Of a stretch of 64,000 bases of DNA, positions 1 to 7,776 are shown piece after piece. The notes beneath the pieces were generated by a model. The model was not told where the DNA came from. It ran no database searches and worked only from the letters and a program-made list of their open reading frames with translations. Source of the DNA: Saccharothrix sp. ST-888 (GTDB taxonomy: Bacteria; Actinomycetota; Actinomycetes; Streptomycetales; Streptomycetaceae); the NCBI RefSeq assembly GCF_000955975.1, contig NZ_JYJF01000018.1, forward strand, positions 12,253 through 76,252, in the 5' to 3' direction. Each line of letters starts with the position of its first letter. Within the stretch, counting starts at the first letter, position 1. A program made the position numbers and the translations under genes.

Positions 1-444
1 GGCCCCGAGATCGACACCGCGCACTTCCTGGCGGAGCGCTACGCGGAGGTGGCCGAGGACGGGGTCAAGGAGATCCGGCAGGCGCTGGAGGTGATCGCCG
101 CCGACAGCGCTCCGCTGGTCTTCCACTGCGCGTCGGGCAAGGACCGGACGGGCATCGTGGCCGCGCTCGTACTCGACCTGCTCGGTGTCCCGGCGGAGAC
201 CGTCGTCGCCGACTTCGCGCTGACCGGGCTCGCCACCGAGCGGCTGGTCGCCGACTGGCGCGGGGCGCACGGCGGCCGCGAGCCGCGCTGGCCCGGGTAC
301 GGACAGGCCCCGCCCGAGCTGATGCGGCTCTTCCTCGGAGGGCTGGCCGCGCGGCACGGGTCGGTGCGCGGCTACGTCCACGAAGTACTCGGCCTCGGAC
401 CGGAGTTCGGCACCCTGCTGCGGGAGCGGCTGCTCGACGGGTAG
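1..444 (+). CDS. Tyrosine-protein phosphatase family protein, 3' part
   Basis: The frame is already open at base 1, so the start lies outside the window; 147 codons plus a TAG stop are visible. The segment HCASGKDRTG is the Cys-x5-Arg loop of the protein tyrosine/serine phosphatase family (PF13350 type), which would supply the catalytic Cys and the phosphate-binding Arg. The following helix-rich stretch (residues about 60-145 of the visible part) fits the C-terminal part of that family. Proteins of this type remove phosphate from tyrosine or serine and some act on phosphoinositides; the substrate cannot be read here. The gene is convergent with the next one, 33 bp away. Confidence 0.85.
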   Translation, partial: GPEIDTAHFLAERYAEVAEDGVKEIRQALEVIAADSAPLVFHCASGKDRTGIVAALVLDLLGVPAETVVADFALTGLATERLVADWRGAHGGREPRWPGYGQAPPELMRLFLGGLAARHGSVRGYVHEVLGLGPEFGTLLRERLLDG

Positions 445-477
445 CGCTGCTCAGGGGCGCGGGGAGCCGCCCGAGCG

Positions 478-1293
478 CTACTCGTGGGGCTCCCCGCACC
501 TTTGGGTGGCATGCGGCTGGGCCGTCCGCAGTTGGGCGGCGAGGACGGCGGGGGCCTCGGCCAGGGAGGGGCCGTACCAGGTGAGGTGGCGGCCGCTGAC
601 CAGGGCGCAGGGGATGCCGGGGAAGGACTCGGGGCCGTCCGTGGCGGAGAAGCGGTACGGTTCGTCCGGCAGGACGGCGAGTCGGGGCCCGGCGGCCAGC
701 AACTCGGTGATGGGGATGGCGGGGTAGCGCTCCGGGTGGCCGGCGTGGATGAGCTCCACACCGAGCCTGTGCAGCAGGTCCCCGGCGAAGGTGTCCCGGC
801 CGAGCACCATCCAGGGCCGTCGCCAGATCGGCACCACCGCCCGTACGGACACGGGTACGCGGTCCACCGCCTCCCACGCCGCCCCGGCCTCGTCCAGCCA
901 GGCCGGGCGTGGCAGTCGGCAGGCGACGGTGAGCAGCCGGTCCAGCGAGGAGAGGGCCTGCGGCAGCGTACGGACCTCGGTCACCCAGACGGGCACCCCG
1001 GCGGACCGCAGTGCCGCCAGGTCGGGGGCGCGGTTCTCCTCCTCGTTGGCCACCACCAGGTCGGGACGGAGCGCGACGATCCGTGGCACGTCCGGGTTCT
1101 TGGTGCCGCCGATCCGCTCCACCGCGAGGCCGGCCGGGTGGGTGCACCAGTCGGTGGCGCCGACCAGCAGGTGCGGCGCGGTGGCCGCGACGGCCTCCGT
1201 CAGCGAGGGCACCAGCGACACCACCCGCCGTACCGGCCCGAGCCGTACGGCCGTGCCCTGGTCGTCGGCCTCGGTGCGGAACGCTGCGCTCAT
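478..1293 (-). CDS. Helical backbone metal receptor (BtuF-like substrate-binding fold)
   Basis: The 271-aa product has the two-lobed, helical-backbone fold signature of vitamin B12 or siderophore binding proteins: RRVVSLVPSLTEAV near the N terminus, GATDWCTHP, and IVALRPDLVVANEEENR in the middle. It has neither a signal peptide nor a lipobox Cys, so it is probably cytoplasmic, unlike true BtuF or FhuD. No permease or ATPase gene is next to it, so an uptake role is not supported by context. This cytoplasmic subtype is common in streptomycetes and its ligand is unknown to me. The ATG start at 1293 has only a weak GGAG about 12 nt upstream. Confidence 0.75.
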   Translation of the reverse strand: MSAAFRTEADDQGTAVRLGPVRRVVSLVPSLTEAVAATAPHLLVGATDWCTHPAGLAVERIGGTKNPDVPRIVALRPDLVVANEEENRAPDLAALRSAGVPVWVTEVRTLPQALSSLDRLLTVACRLPRPAWLDEAGAAWEAVDRVPVSVRAVVPIWRRPWMVLGRDTFAGDLLHRLGVELIHAGHPERYPAIPITELLAAGPRLAVLPDEPYRFSATDGPESFPGIPCALVSGRHLTWYGPSLAEAPAVLAAQLRTAQPHATQRCGEPHE

Positions 1294-1440
1294 GCGGTCA
1301 CCGTACTCCGCCGAGCGGCTCGCCGTCCGTCCGCGCTGTGACGGACCGTCAAGTCAGCCGAGGTCCGCTCGGGCGGTGCTGCTGCGGCCGGTTGCGGGGC
1401 CGCCGACGGCGCCTGGTTGACTGCGAGGCGACCGAGAAAC

Positions 1441-1476
1441 CCCGGAGGTCCCGGAGATCCCGGAGATCCCGGAGCC
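1441..1476. repeat. Four tandem 9-bp units (CCCGGAGAT type)
   Basis: Four head-to-tail 9-bp units (CCCGGAGGT, CCCGGAGAT twice, CCCGGAGCC) lie between the metal-receptor gene and the AEC permease gene, about 70 bp before the permease start. The rest of 1294-1546 holds no gene I can support. A collagen-like open frame on the minus strand here is a by-product of the 9-bp period. The repeat could be slippage debris. Confidence 0.6.
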
Positions 1477-1546
1477 CCGGACACCGGCCGGCGCGATCGA
1501 ACAGATCGACCTGACCGAACAGACCACCAGGACCAGTCGAGGACCC

Positions 1547-2503
1547 ATGCACACCCTGCCCCCTCTGCTCGCCGCGTTCGTCCCCATCTGGTTCATGACC
1601 GCCGTCGGCTACCTGGTGGGCCGCACCGGCCTGTTGGGGCCGCAGGCGGAGGCCGTCCTCGGCCGGTTCGTCTTCCATGTGGCCATGCCCGCCGCACTGT
1701 TCACGATGATCGCCCGGACGCCGCTGGACAGCTTCGCCAACGCGTCCATGCTGGCCTTCGTGGCCGGCACGGCCGTGGCCTCGCTGCTCGGGGTCGCGGC
1801 GGCGCGGTGGTGGTTCGGCCGGAGCCTGGCGGACCGGACCATAGCCGGGATGGCGGCCGGGTACGTCAACTCCGCGAACCTGGGCATCCCGGTGGCCCTC
1901 CAGGTGCTGGGCGACGCCTCGTTCATCGCACCGGTACTCGTCTTCCAGGTGCTGGTGGTCACGCCGGTGGTCCTGACGCTGCTCGATGCCGGTACCGGCC
2001 GGAGCGAGGAGGACGGGGAGCGCACCGGTCGGGCGACCAGGCTGCTGATGCTGCCGCTGCGCAACCCGATCGTGCTGGCCTCGGCGATCGGCGCCCTCGC
2101 CGCCGCCACCGGGTGGCACCTGCCGCCCACCCTGGGCCACTCCTGCGAACTGCTCGGCGGTGCGGGCGTGCCGACCGCGCTGATCACCCTCGGGATGTCG
2201 CTGCACGGCCGGCGGCCGGCCGGCAGCCCCGCCCAACGGGCCGAGGTCGGTCTGACCGTCGCGATCAAGACTCTCGTCCAGCCCCTGGTCGCACTCGCCG
2301 TGGGCAGCCTGGTCCTGCACCTGCCCCAGCACCAACTCCTCGCCGTGGTGGTCTGCTCCGCACTGCCCACCGCGCAGAACGTGTTCATCTACGCCCGCGA
2401 GTACGGTCTGAGTACGGCGCTGGCCCGCGACTCGGTGATGTTCTCCACCCTGCTGTCGATGGGCACGCTCTCACTGGCCGGCTGGCTGCTCGGACACCGC
2501 TAG
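1547..2503 (+). CDS. AEC (auxin efflux carrier) family transporter
   Basis: The 318-aa protein is an almost continuous series of hydrophobic helices, about ten by eye, typical in length for the AEC family (PF03547). It opens with MHTLPPLLAAFVPIWFMTAVGYLVG and carries the internal pattern AGYVNSANLGIPVAL, in which the Asn-rich broken helix is characteristic of the family. Bacterial AEC members carry small organic acids such as malate or malonate, or are uncharacterised; nothing nearby names the substrate. It sits in the plasma membrane. GAGGA lies 6 nt before the ATG. The gene stands alone: the following exporter gene has its own operator region. Confidence 0.85.
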   Translation: MHTLPPLLAAFVPIWFMTAVGYLVGRTGLLGPQAEAVLGRFVFHVAMPAALFTMIARTPLDSFANASMLAFVAGTAVASLLGVAAARWWFGRSLADRTIAGMAAGYVNSANLGIPVALQVLGDASFIAPVLVFQVLVVTPVVLTLLDAGTGRSEEDGERTGRATRLLMLPLRNPIVLASAIGALAAATGWHLPPTLGHSCELLGGAGVPTALITLGMSLHGRRPAGSPAQRAEVGLTVAIKTLVQPLVALAVGSLVLHLPQHQLLAVVVCSALPTAQNVFIYAREYGLSTALARDSVMFSTLLSMGTLSLAGWLLGHR

Positions 2504-2532
2504 CGCCGCCCCGGGATTCGGCCAGGTAACCT

Positions 2533-2601
2533 CTCGATATCAAGTATCTTGACGTCGAGATTTATCTCGGGCAAGCTGCCTCCGAATCTCTTGATGTCGA
2601 G
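2533..2601 (+). promoter_or_regulatory. Three-copy operator, CTTGAYRTCGAG, before an MFS gene
   Basis: Three 12-bp near-palindromes of one type occupy this intergenic space: 2533-2544 (inverted, CTCGATATCAAG), 2548-2559 (CTTGACGTCGAG) and 2590-2601 (CTTGATGTCGAG). Centres are 15 and 42 bp apart and the last ends 30 bp before the MFS start. The local sequence is far more AT-rich than its surroundings. The half-site form is like operators bound by MarR-family proteins, which is an inference. No MarR gene is in the window, so the regulator would act in trans. Confidence 0.65.
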
Positions 2602-2631
2602 ATACATTCCCAAGCGGATCGGAGGCCGGCG

Positions 2632-4110
2632 ATGCGGCGCGGCGCGGACACCCAGGAGGCCCGGCGGGGCGGAGACGGTCTGGTGGCGCAGCTGCGCCGT
2701 CCGCCAGGCGGGCGTGATGCGCGGATCATGCTGCTCGCCCTGTTCCTGGACCGCACGGGTTCGGGAGTGTGGGCCGCGTCCTCGGTCCTCTACTTCACCT
2801 TCGTGGCCGGCCTCGACGCCCGGCAGCTGGGCCTGCTGCTGGGTACGGCCGGGGTGGCGGGCATCGTCGGCTCACCGCTGGCGGGCCGCCTGGCCGGCCG
2901 CCTCCCGGTGCGCTCGCTGCTGATCGGCTGTCACCTGCTGCGCCTCGGAACCCTCTGCCTGCTGCTTGTGTGCACCGGCTTCGACGTGCTGCTGCCCGTG
3001 GTCGCCGTCACCTCCCTGGGCGACCGGGCGGCCAGGACGCTGGAGATGCTCTTCGCCACCCGGGTGGCGGGCGAGCGGAGCTCCACGTACCGGGCGCTGT
3101 CGCGCAGTTCGATGAACGCCGGCTACGCACTCGGCGCGGGGATCGCCGCGGCCGGTCTCGCCGTGGGGACGCGTGACGCCTATCGCGCGCTGATCCTGGC
3201 CAACGCGCTGTCGTTCCTGGTGGCCGCGGCGCTGGTGTGGCGCTCCCGGGAGCCGCGCGGCGACGGGCGGGCGGCGGCGCGGCCCGGCGGCGCGGCCACG
3301 GCGGACCACTCGGCCGCACCGAGTCCGTGGCGGGACCGCAGGTACCTGCTGTTCGTCCTGCTGGACACCCCGATGTGCCTGGACGACTCGATCCTCAACG
3401 TCGGGCTGCCGCTGTGGCTGGTGAACCGGACGGCGGCGCCGCACGCCGTCGTCCCGGCCTTCCTGATCGTCAACACCGTGCTCGTCGTCGTCCTGCAGAT
3501 GCGGGTGGCGGCGAAGGTCGAGGGGCCGCGCCAGGCCGCGGGGGCCGTGGTCCTGTACGGGCTGACGATGCTCGGGTGCTGCACGGTCCTGGCCCTCGCC
3601 ACCGGAGGCGGTGCCTGGACGGCCTCGGTCGCCATGCTCGCCGCGGCCGTGCTGGTCACCGCGGCGGAGCTGACGCGTTCGGTGAGTTCCTGGGAGCTGG
3701 CGGTCTCACTCGCACCTCGTCAAGCGCGGGCCTCCTACCTGGGAGTGGCCGGCATGTCCCAGTCCGTACAGAAGTCCGCCGGGCCGCCGCTGCTGACCGG
3801 TGCGGTGATGGCTGCCGGGCCGGTGGGTTGGCTGGTGCTCGGGGCGGCGGTCGCGGGGCTCTCGGTCGTGCAACGGCGCTCCTGCCTGCGGCGGCTGGAC
3901 GCGATGCTCCCGGCAGCGGAACCCGGCGCACCGTCAGGGGCCGAGCCGGCGGGCGCGGATCCCGGTGCCCACGGCACCCCAACTCCCGTCGGCGCAGCGG
4001 CAGCAGGGACCGCCACCGTCGGCGAGACCACCGAGGGGCCGGACGCGGACGGGTCGCGGCTGCGGCCGGTCGCCGGGACCGGGGCACCGCGCAGGGGCAC
4101 CTCCGGCTGA
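2632..4110 (+). CDS. MFS transporter, DHA1-type efflux protein
   Basis: The 492-aa protein has about twelve predicted membrane helices in two halves joined by a charged loop (roughly residues 205-235), then a long Pro/Ala/Gly-rich cytoplasmic tail from about residue 430. The helices and their Gly-rich spacing fit a drug or peptide efflux member of the major facilitator superfamily. CGGAGG 8 nt before the ATG fixes the start. Three copies of a 12-bp operator lie just upstream, so expression is probably induced on demand. The substrate is unknown. The gene converges on the small secreted-protein gene with about 70 bp between them. Confidence 0.85.
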   Translation: MRRGADTQEARRGGDGLVAQLRRPPGGRDARIMLLALFLDRTGSGVWAASSVLYFTFVAGLDARQLGLLLGTAGVAGIVGSPLAGRLAGRLPVRSLLIGCHLLRLGTLCLLLVCTGFDVLLPVVAVTSLGDRAARTLEMLFATRVAGERSSTYRALSRSSMNAGYALGAGIAAAGLAVGTRDAYRALILANALSFLVAAALVWRSREPRGDGRAAARPGGAATADHSAAPSPWRDRRYLLFVLLDTPMCLDDSILNVGLPLWLVNRTAAPHAVVPAFLIVNTVLVVVLQMRVAAKVEGPRQAAGAVVLYGLTMLGCCTVLALATGGGAWTASVAMLAAAVLVTAAELTRSVSSWELAVSLAPRQARASYLGVAGMSQSVQKSAGPPLLTGAVMAAGPVGWLVLGAAVAGLSVVQRRSCLRRLDAMLPAAEPGAPSGAEPAGADPGAHGTPTPVGAAAAGTATVGETTEGPDADGSRLRPVAGTGAPRRGTSG

Positions 4111-4178
4111 TCGGCCGGCAGTCCGGTCCGCTCGTCGACTGATGCGCAGCGCGGTTGCGGTGCGGAGGCTCTGTCCGG

Positions 4179-4445
4179 CTACTGCGGGGCCCGCAGGCAC
4201 GCCTCGGTCGCGACGGCGCGCGCCGTGCCGGCCTGGGTCAGTCCGCTGACGCAGCCCGGCTGATCTCCCACCAGGCCGTGGTAACACGCCATATGGACGG
4301 CGTCCGTGACCTCGGTGCCCTGTTCCTGGACGTAGTCCTGGCAGGACTTGAGGTCGGCGTGGGCCGCCGGAGCGGCGACGACGACGCTGCCCAGGGCGAG
4401 GGCCAGGCCGGCCAGCACGCTGGGGATACGAGCCGAAGGACGCAT
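4179..4445 (-). CDS. Small secreted protein with four cysteines
   Basis: The 88-aa product begins with a clear Sec signal peptide (RPS-rich N region, hydrophobic LAGLALALGSVVVAA, cleavage after AHA near residue 30). The mature part of about 58 residues has four Cys, enough for two disulfide bonds, and no family I recognise. A GAGCAGG stands 9 nt before the ATG. Signal peptide and even cysteine number argue for a folded extracellular protein. No neighbouring gene suggests a role. Confidence 0.75.
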   Translation of the reverse strand: MRPSARIPSVLAGLALALGSVVVAAPAAHADLKSCQDYVQEQGTEVTDAVHMACYHGLVGDQPGCVSGLTQAGTARAVATEACLRAPQ

Positions 4446-4863
4446 GGGGATGCACCTGCTCTCTCGGTCGGGTCACGCGATCCCGGGTGCGGCGGACCGC
4501 GCGCGGAGGCGGTGCCGAGCGAGCGCCCGAAGGCAGCTGTCCCTGGAGACCGGAGACCGAGCACCACGAGGGTCGAGCAGGAGGTGTGCCGCCCCGCCGT
4601 GCGGATGGGGTGCGCTCTCTCCCGGACCCGGTCGGCCCGGCATCGATCACCCTCGCTCATACGACGCTAGAACACTTGCCGAACCCACGCACTCCCTGGT
4701 GGACGGAGCCCGGCACGCCGCCCCCCGGCCGTAGTCGGCCGCCGCCGTCCGGCCCAGCGCCTCGAACGACGGTGAGGTCGTGGGATCACCGGAGCGAGAG
4801 CGCACCCGGGTACTTGGCGGACCGCCGGGCCTGTGGTGCCGAGTCGCGCTCCCGCCGCACTCC
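4446..4863. other. Intergenic leader region without a supported gene
   Basis: These 418 bases separate the small secreted-protein gene from the epimerase gene, both on the minus strand. I see no gene on either strand. Reading the minus strand, TAGCGT near 4660 resembles a -10 box, but no convincing -35 box accompanies it. A leader of about 200 nt would follow. Confidence 0.4.
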
Positions 4864-5970
4864 TCAGGTCACTTCGGAGCGCTCGGAGCGCTCGGAGCGC
4901 GGATCGGCGGGGTGCCGCGAGCGCAGCGGCGCCGCCGCGAACTCGGCCATGCCGCCGGAGAATCCGACCGTCGGGTGCCAGCCGAGTTCGTCCCGCAGCC
5001 GGGTCGAGTCCGCCGTCACGTGCCGGACGTCGCCCAGCCGGTACTCGCCGGTCACCACCGGCTGCGGGCCGCCGTAGGCCGCAGCCAGCGCCACGGCCAT
5101 CTCGCCGACCGTGTGCACCACTCCGCTGCCGACGTTGAACACCCGCGCACTCCCCGCAGGGCGGTCGCCGACCGCCGCCAGCGCCGCCAGGTTGGCCGAG
5201 GCGACATCGGCGGCGTGGACGAAGTCGCGCCGCTGCGCGCCGTCTTCGAACACCCGGGGGGCCTCGCCCCTGGCCAGCGCCGAGCGGAACAGCGACGCGA
5301 CCCCTGCGTACGGTGTGTCGCGGGGCATCCCGGGGCCGTACACGTTGTGGTACCGCAGCGTCAGCACCCTTCCACCGCAGGCCCGCGCCCAGGCGGCGGC
5401 CAGGTGCTCCTGCGCCAGCTTGGTCGCCGCGTACACGTTGCGGGGATCCGTCGGCGCCTCCTCGCCCACCAGGCCCGGGGTCAGCGGTTCGCCGCAGAGC
5501 GGACACGGCGGCTCGAACTGTCCCGCCTCCAGATCGCCCACCCGGCGCGGACCCGGTGCGACCTCCCCGTGCAGCGCGCAGCGGTAGCGCCCCTCGCCGT
5601 ACACCACCATCGAGCCGGCCAGCACCAGACTCCGTACCCCGCTCCGCGCCATCGCCGCCAGCAGGACGGCGGTCCCCAGGTCGTTGCAGCCCACGTAGTC
5701 GGGTGCGTCGTCCAGGTCGAGACCGAGGCCCACCATCGCCGCCTGGTGGCAGACCGCGTCCACCCCGAGCAGCGTCCGCTCCACCACCGCCCGGTCCCGT
5801 ACGTCGCCCCGGACGAACTCGACCCCCTCGACCTGGGCCGGCTCCCGCCCGGCCGGATGCACGGCGGGCAGCAGCGCGTCCAGCACCCGCACCGTGTGGC
5901 CGGCCCCGACCAGCTGCGCCACCACCGCCGACCCGATGAACCCGGCACCGCCGGTGACCAGAATCCTCAT
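4864..5970 (-). CDS. NAD-dependent epimerase/dehydratase with Cys/His insert
   Basis: This 368-aa extended SDR probably acts on a nucleotide sugar. The start at 5970 puts MRILVTGGAGFIGS, the NAD-binding TGxxGxxG, at the very N terminus; the frame stays open 20 codons further upstream. Ser120 (AGSMVVYG) and Tyr180-Lys184 (YAATK) form the catalytic set, and YGPGMP and RRDFVHAADVA are typical of UDP-glucose 4-epimerase-like proteins. Between Ser120 and Tyr180 lies an insertion of about 40 residues with Cys131, His134 and CPLCG (Cys156, Cys159), a zinc-knuckle-like set. The C terminus ends in a short repeated RSE motif produced by a GGAGCGCTC 9-bp DNA repeat near 4871-4906. No other sugar-pathway gene is adjacent. 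Confidence 0.85.
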   Translation of the reverse strand: MRILVTGGAGFIGSAVVAQLVGAGHTVRVLDALLPAVHPAGREPAQVEGVEFVRGDVRDRAVVERTLLGVDAVCHQAAMVGLGLDLDDAPDYVGCNDLGTAVLLAAMARSGVRSLVLAGSMVVYGEGRYRCALHGEVAPGPRRVGDLEAGQFEPPCPLCGEPLTPGLVGEEAPTDPRNVYAATKLAQEHLAAAWARACGGRVLTLRYHNVYGPGMPRDTPYAGVASLFRSALARGEAPRVFEDGAQRRDFVHAADVASANLAALAAVGDRPAGSARVFNVGSGVVHTVGEMAVALAAAYGGPQPVVTGEYRLGDVRHVTADSTRLRDELGWHPTVGFSGGMAEFAAAPLRSRHPADPRSERSERSEVT

Positions 5971-6161
5971 ACCCGTGAAGCTAGCCGCTCGGCGAGCCCG
6001 GGTGACCGCGCCCCGGCCGGCCGTCAGCACCTCGTAATCTCCTGCGGGACGGTCGAGCCGGGGATTCGGACGCCGTGGCCCCGGACACTGTGGACCCCAG
6101 GCGGCGCCGTGGCCCCCGGACGGTGCGGGTGGCAGCGGCCGTGGCGCGGCATGATGGAACC

Positions 6162-6971
6162 GTGCCCGAAGGTGACACCGTCTACCGAACCGCCGCCCGC
6201 CTGCACCAGGCCCTCGCCGGCCGGCTGCTGACCGGCGCGGACTTCCGGGTGCCCGCCCACGCCACTGCCGACCTGTCCGGTCGCCGGGTCCTGGACGTCA
6301 CCCCGCGCGGCAAGCACCTGCTGACCCGCTTCGACGGCGACCTGACCCTGCACACCCACCTGCGGATGGACGGCAGCTGGGAGCTCTACCGGACCGGCGA
6401 GCGCTGGCGCGGCGGGGCCGCCCACCAGATCCGCGCCGTCCTCGTGACGGCGGAGCACACCGCCGTCGGCTACCGCCTCCCGGTCGTCGAACTGCTGCGC
6501 AGCGCCGACGAACAGCGCGTCGTCGGCCACCTCGGCCCCGATCTGCTCGGACCGGACTGGGACCTTGCCGAGGCGCTGTGCCGGCTCACCGAACAGCCCG
6601 AACTCCCGCTTGCCGAAGCCCTGTTGGACCAGCGCAAGCTGGCCGGCATCGGCAACGTCTACGCCAACGAGCTCTGCTACCTGGCCGGTGTCACTCCCTG
6701 GACCCCGCTGGGCACCGTCCCCACCCTGGACCGGATACTCGCCCGCGCCCACCAGCTGCTCGACGCCAACAAGCTCAGGCCGGGCCACCCCACCACCGGC
6801 GAGACCCGCCCGGACCGCCGGAACTTCGTCTACGGCCGCGCCCGCCGCCCCTGTCTGCGCTGCGGCACCGCCATCCGCACCGCCCCGCACGCACAGGGCC
6901 AGGGCCGTGACCGTCCGGCCTTCTGGTGCCCCCGCTGCCAGCACGGGCCGGCTCCAACCGTCCGGCGCTGA
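6162..6971 (+). CDS. nei: Endonuclease VIII / Fpg-Nei DNA glycosylase
   Basis: This 269-aa bifunctional DNA glycosylase and AP lyase removes oxidised pyrimidines in base excision repair. The GTG at 6162 is chosen because Met removal then exposes Pro-Glu (PEGDT), where Pro is the Schiff-base nucleophile and Glu the second catalytic residue; longer open-frame starts would destroy this. GNVYANELC is the helix-two-turn-helix, and the C terminus has a CLRC...CPRC zinc finger followed by PTVRR. Length and layout match actinobacterial Nei1/Nei2 proteins. It reads divergently from the epimerase gene with about 190 bp between and is monocistronic. Confidence 0.92.
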   Translation: MPEGDTVYRTAARLHQALAGRLLTGADFRVPAHATADLSGRRVLDVTPRGKHLLTRFDGDLTLHTHLRMDGSWELYRTGERWRGGAAHQIRAVLVTAEHTAVGYRLPVVELLRSADEQRVVGHLGPDLLGPDWDLAEALCRLTEQPELPLAEALLDQRKLAGIGNVYANELCYLAGVTPWTPLGTVPTLDRILARAHQLLDANKLRPGHPTTGETRPDRRNFVYGRARRPCLRCGTAIRTAPHAQGQGRDRPAFWCPRCQHGPAPTVRR

Positions 6972-6991
6972 GTCCTGTCCGGCGCTGAGTC
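6960..6991 (+). repeat. 17-bp tandem duplication over the nei stop codon
   Basis: GTCCGGCGCTGAGTC occurs at 6960-6974 and again at 6977-6991, a 17-bp period covering the last codons and TGA of nei. The first copy encodes the end of the protein; the second is downstream. It looks like recent replication slippage without effect on the product. Confidence 0.7.
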
Positions 6992-7043
6992 GTGGTCGCG
7001 GTCACCCGAAGGCGCTGCCCGACGGCCGCCCTCCCGGGACGGT

Positions 7044-7679
7044 TCAGGGCAGCACCAGGGCCGGGTGGCGCGGGTCGTCGGCGCGCACCGTGAGGTCGGC
7101 CAGCGCGGACGGGTCGGTCTCGGACTCGTAGCGGGCGAAGGCCGGAAGCGTCCACTGCTCCCCGGCGGGAGTCCGGCGGGCCAGCGCACCCGGGGTGAGC
7201 GCGAGATGCACCGTGAGTTCGAACGGCAGCCAGCGGCCGAGCAGCAGTGCGCCGTCCAGCAACAGCACTCCACCGGGCGGGAGTTCGGTGTAAGGCGCGC
7301 GGGTGGCGCGGTCGGTGGCGGGGTCCCGGAGGGAGGGCAGCACGCGTCCGCTCCCGCCCGGTTCGAGCGGGTCGAGCACCTCGCGGAGCAGTGCGCCGTC
7401 GTCCAGCCAGGTGTCGTGGAACGCGTCCGGGTCCTGGTGGCCGTACTCCAGGCGCAGCGAGGCCGGGCGCAGGAAGTCCGCGGCGGACACCCGCAGCACC
7501 GGATGTCCGCGCAGCCGGAGCGGTTCGACCAGGGCGTCGGCGAGTTCGCGGGGGCGGGCGGCCGGAGCCCCGTCGACGGCGACCCGCAGCCGGCGGCCCG
7601 CCGCCCCGGACGCGAGGGCGTCGATCCGGTCGGCGAGCAGGTCGGCCAGGCGCTCGGGGGAGATCGGTCTCACCTGCAC
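7044..7679 (-). CDS. Uridine-kinase-like protein with degenerate P-loop
   Basis: The 211-aa protein has the layout of the uridine kinase / phosphoribulokinase fold: LRVAVDGAPAARPRELADAL where the P-loop should be, DFLRPASLRLEYGHQDPDAFHDTWLD (the substrate-lid region) and GGVLLLDGALLL (the Walker B-like strand). The canonical GxxGxGKT/S is absent: the position reads GAPAARPRE, with no Lys and no Thr/Ser pair. Catalysis by the usual mechanism is therefore doubtful. The GTG at 7679 has AGGTGA in front within a GTGCAGGTGA direct repeat. It is divergent from the HD-hydrolase gene and converges on nei. Confidence 0.75.
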   Translation of the reverse strand: MQVRPISPERLADLLADRIDALASGAAGRRLRVAVDGAPAARPRELADALVEPLRLRGHPVLRVSAADFLRPASLRLEYGHQDPDAFHDTWLDDGALLREVLDPLEPGGSGRVLPSLRDPATDRATRAPYTELPPGGVLLLDGALLLGRWLPFELTVHLALTPGALARRTPAGEQWTLPAFARYESETDPSALADLTVRADDPRHPALVLP

Positions 7680-7732
7680 GGGGTCACCTGCACGGCCGGA
7701 CGGGTCCTCTCGTGATCGCCAACTCGGCTATA

Positions 7733-7743
7733 TTGCGACGCAA
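7733..7743. promoter_or_regulatory. Perfect 11-bp palindrome in a divergent promoter
   Basis: TTGCGACGCAA is a perfect palindrome in the 97-bp gap between the uridine-kinase-like gene (start 7679) and the HD-hydrolase gene (start 7777). The surrounding stretch (TATATT just before it, TGATCATCATTCAATG just after) is strikingly AT-rich for this genome, as expected of a promoter. A regulator could control both genes from here; none is known. Confidence 0.4.
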
Positions 7744-7776
7744 CTGATCATCATTCAATGCTCCCGGAGGGCCGTT

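Noticed and set aside
1441..1476. CRISPR-like array
   Set aside because: Units of 9 bp without spacers and no cas genes in the window.
1290..1484. Collagen-like 64-codon frame on the minus strand
   Set aside because: The G-x-P pattern is produced by the 9-bp tandem repeat; no ribosome site or homology is visible.
4871..4906. GGAGCGCTC repeats as a regulatory site
   Set aside because: They lie inside the epimerase coding sequence and simply encode the repeated RSE at its C terminus.
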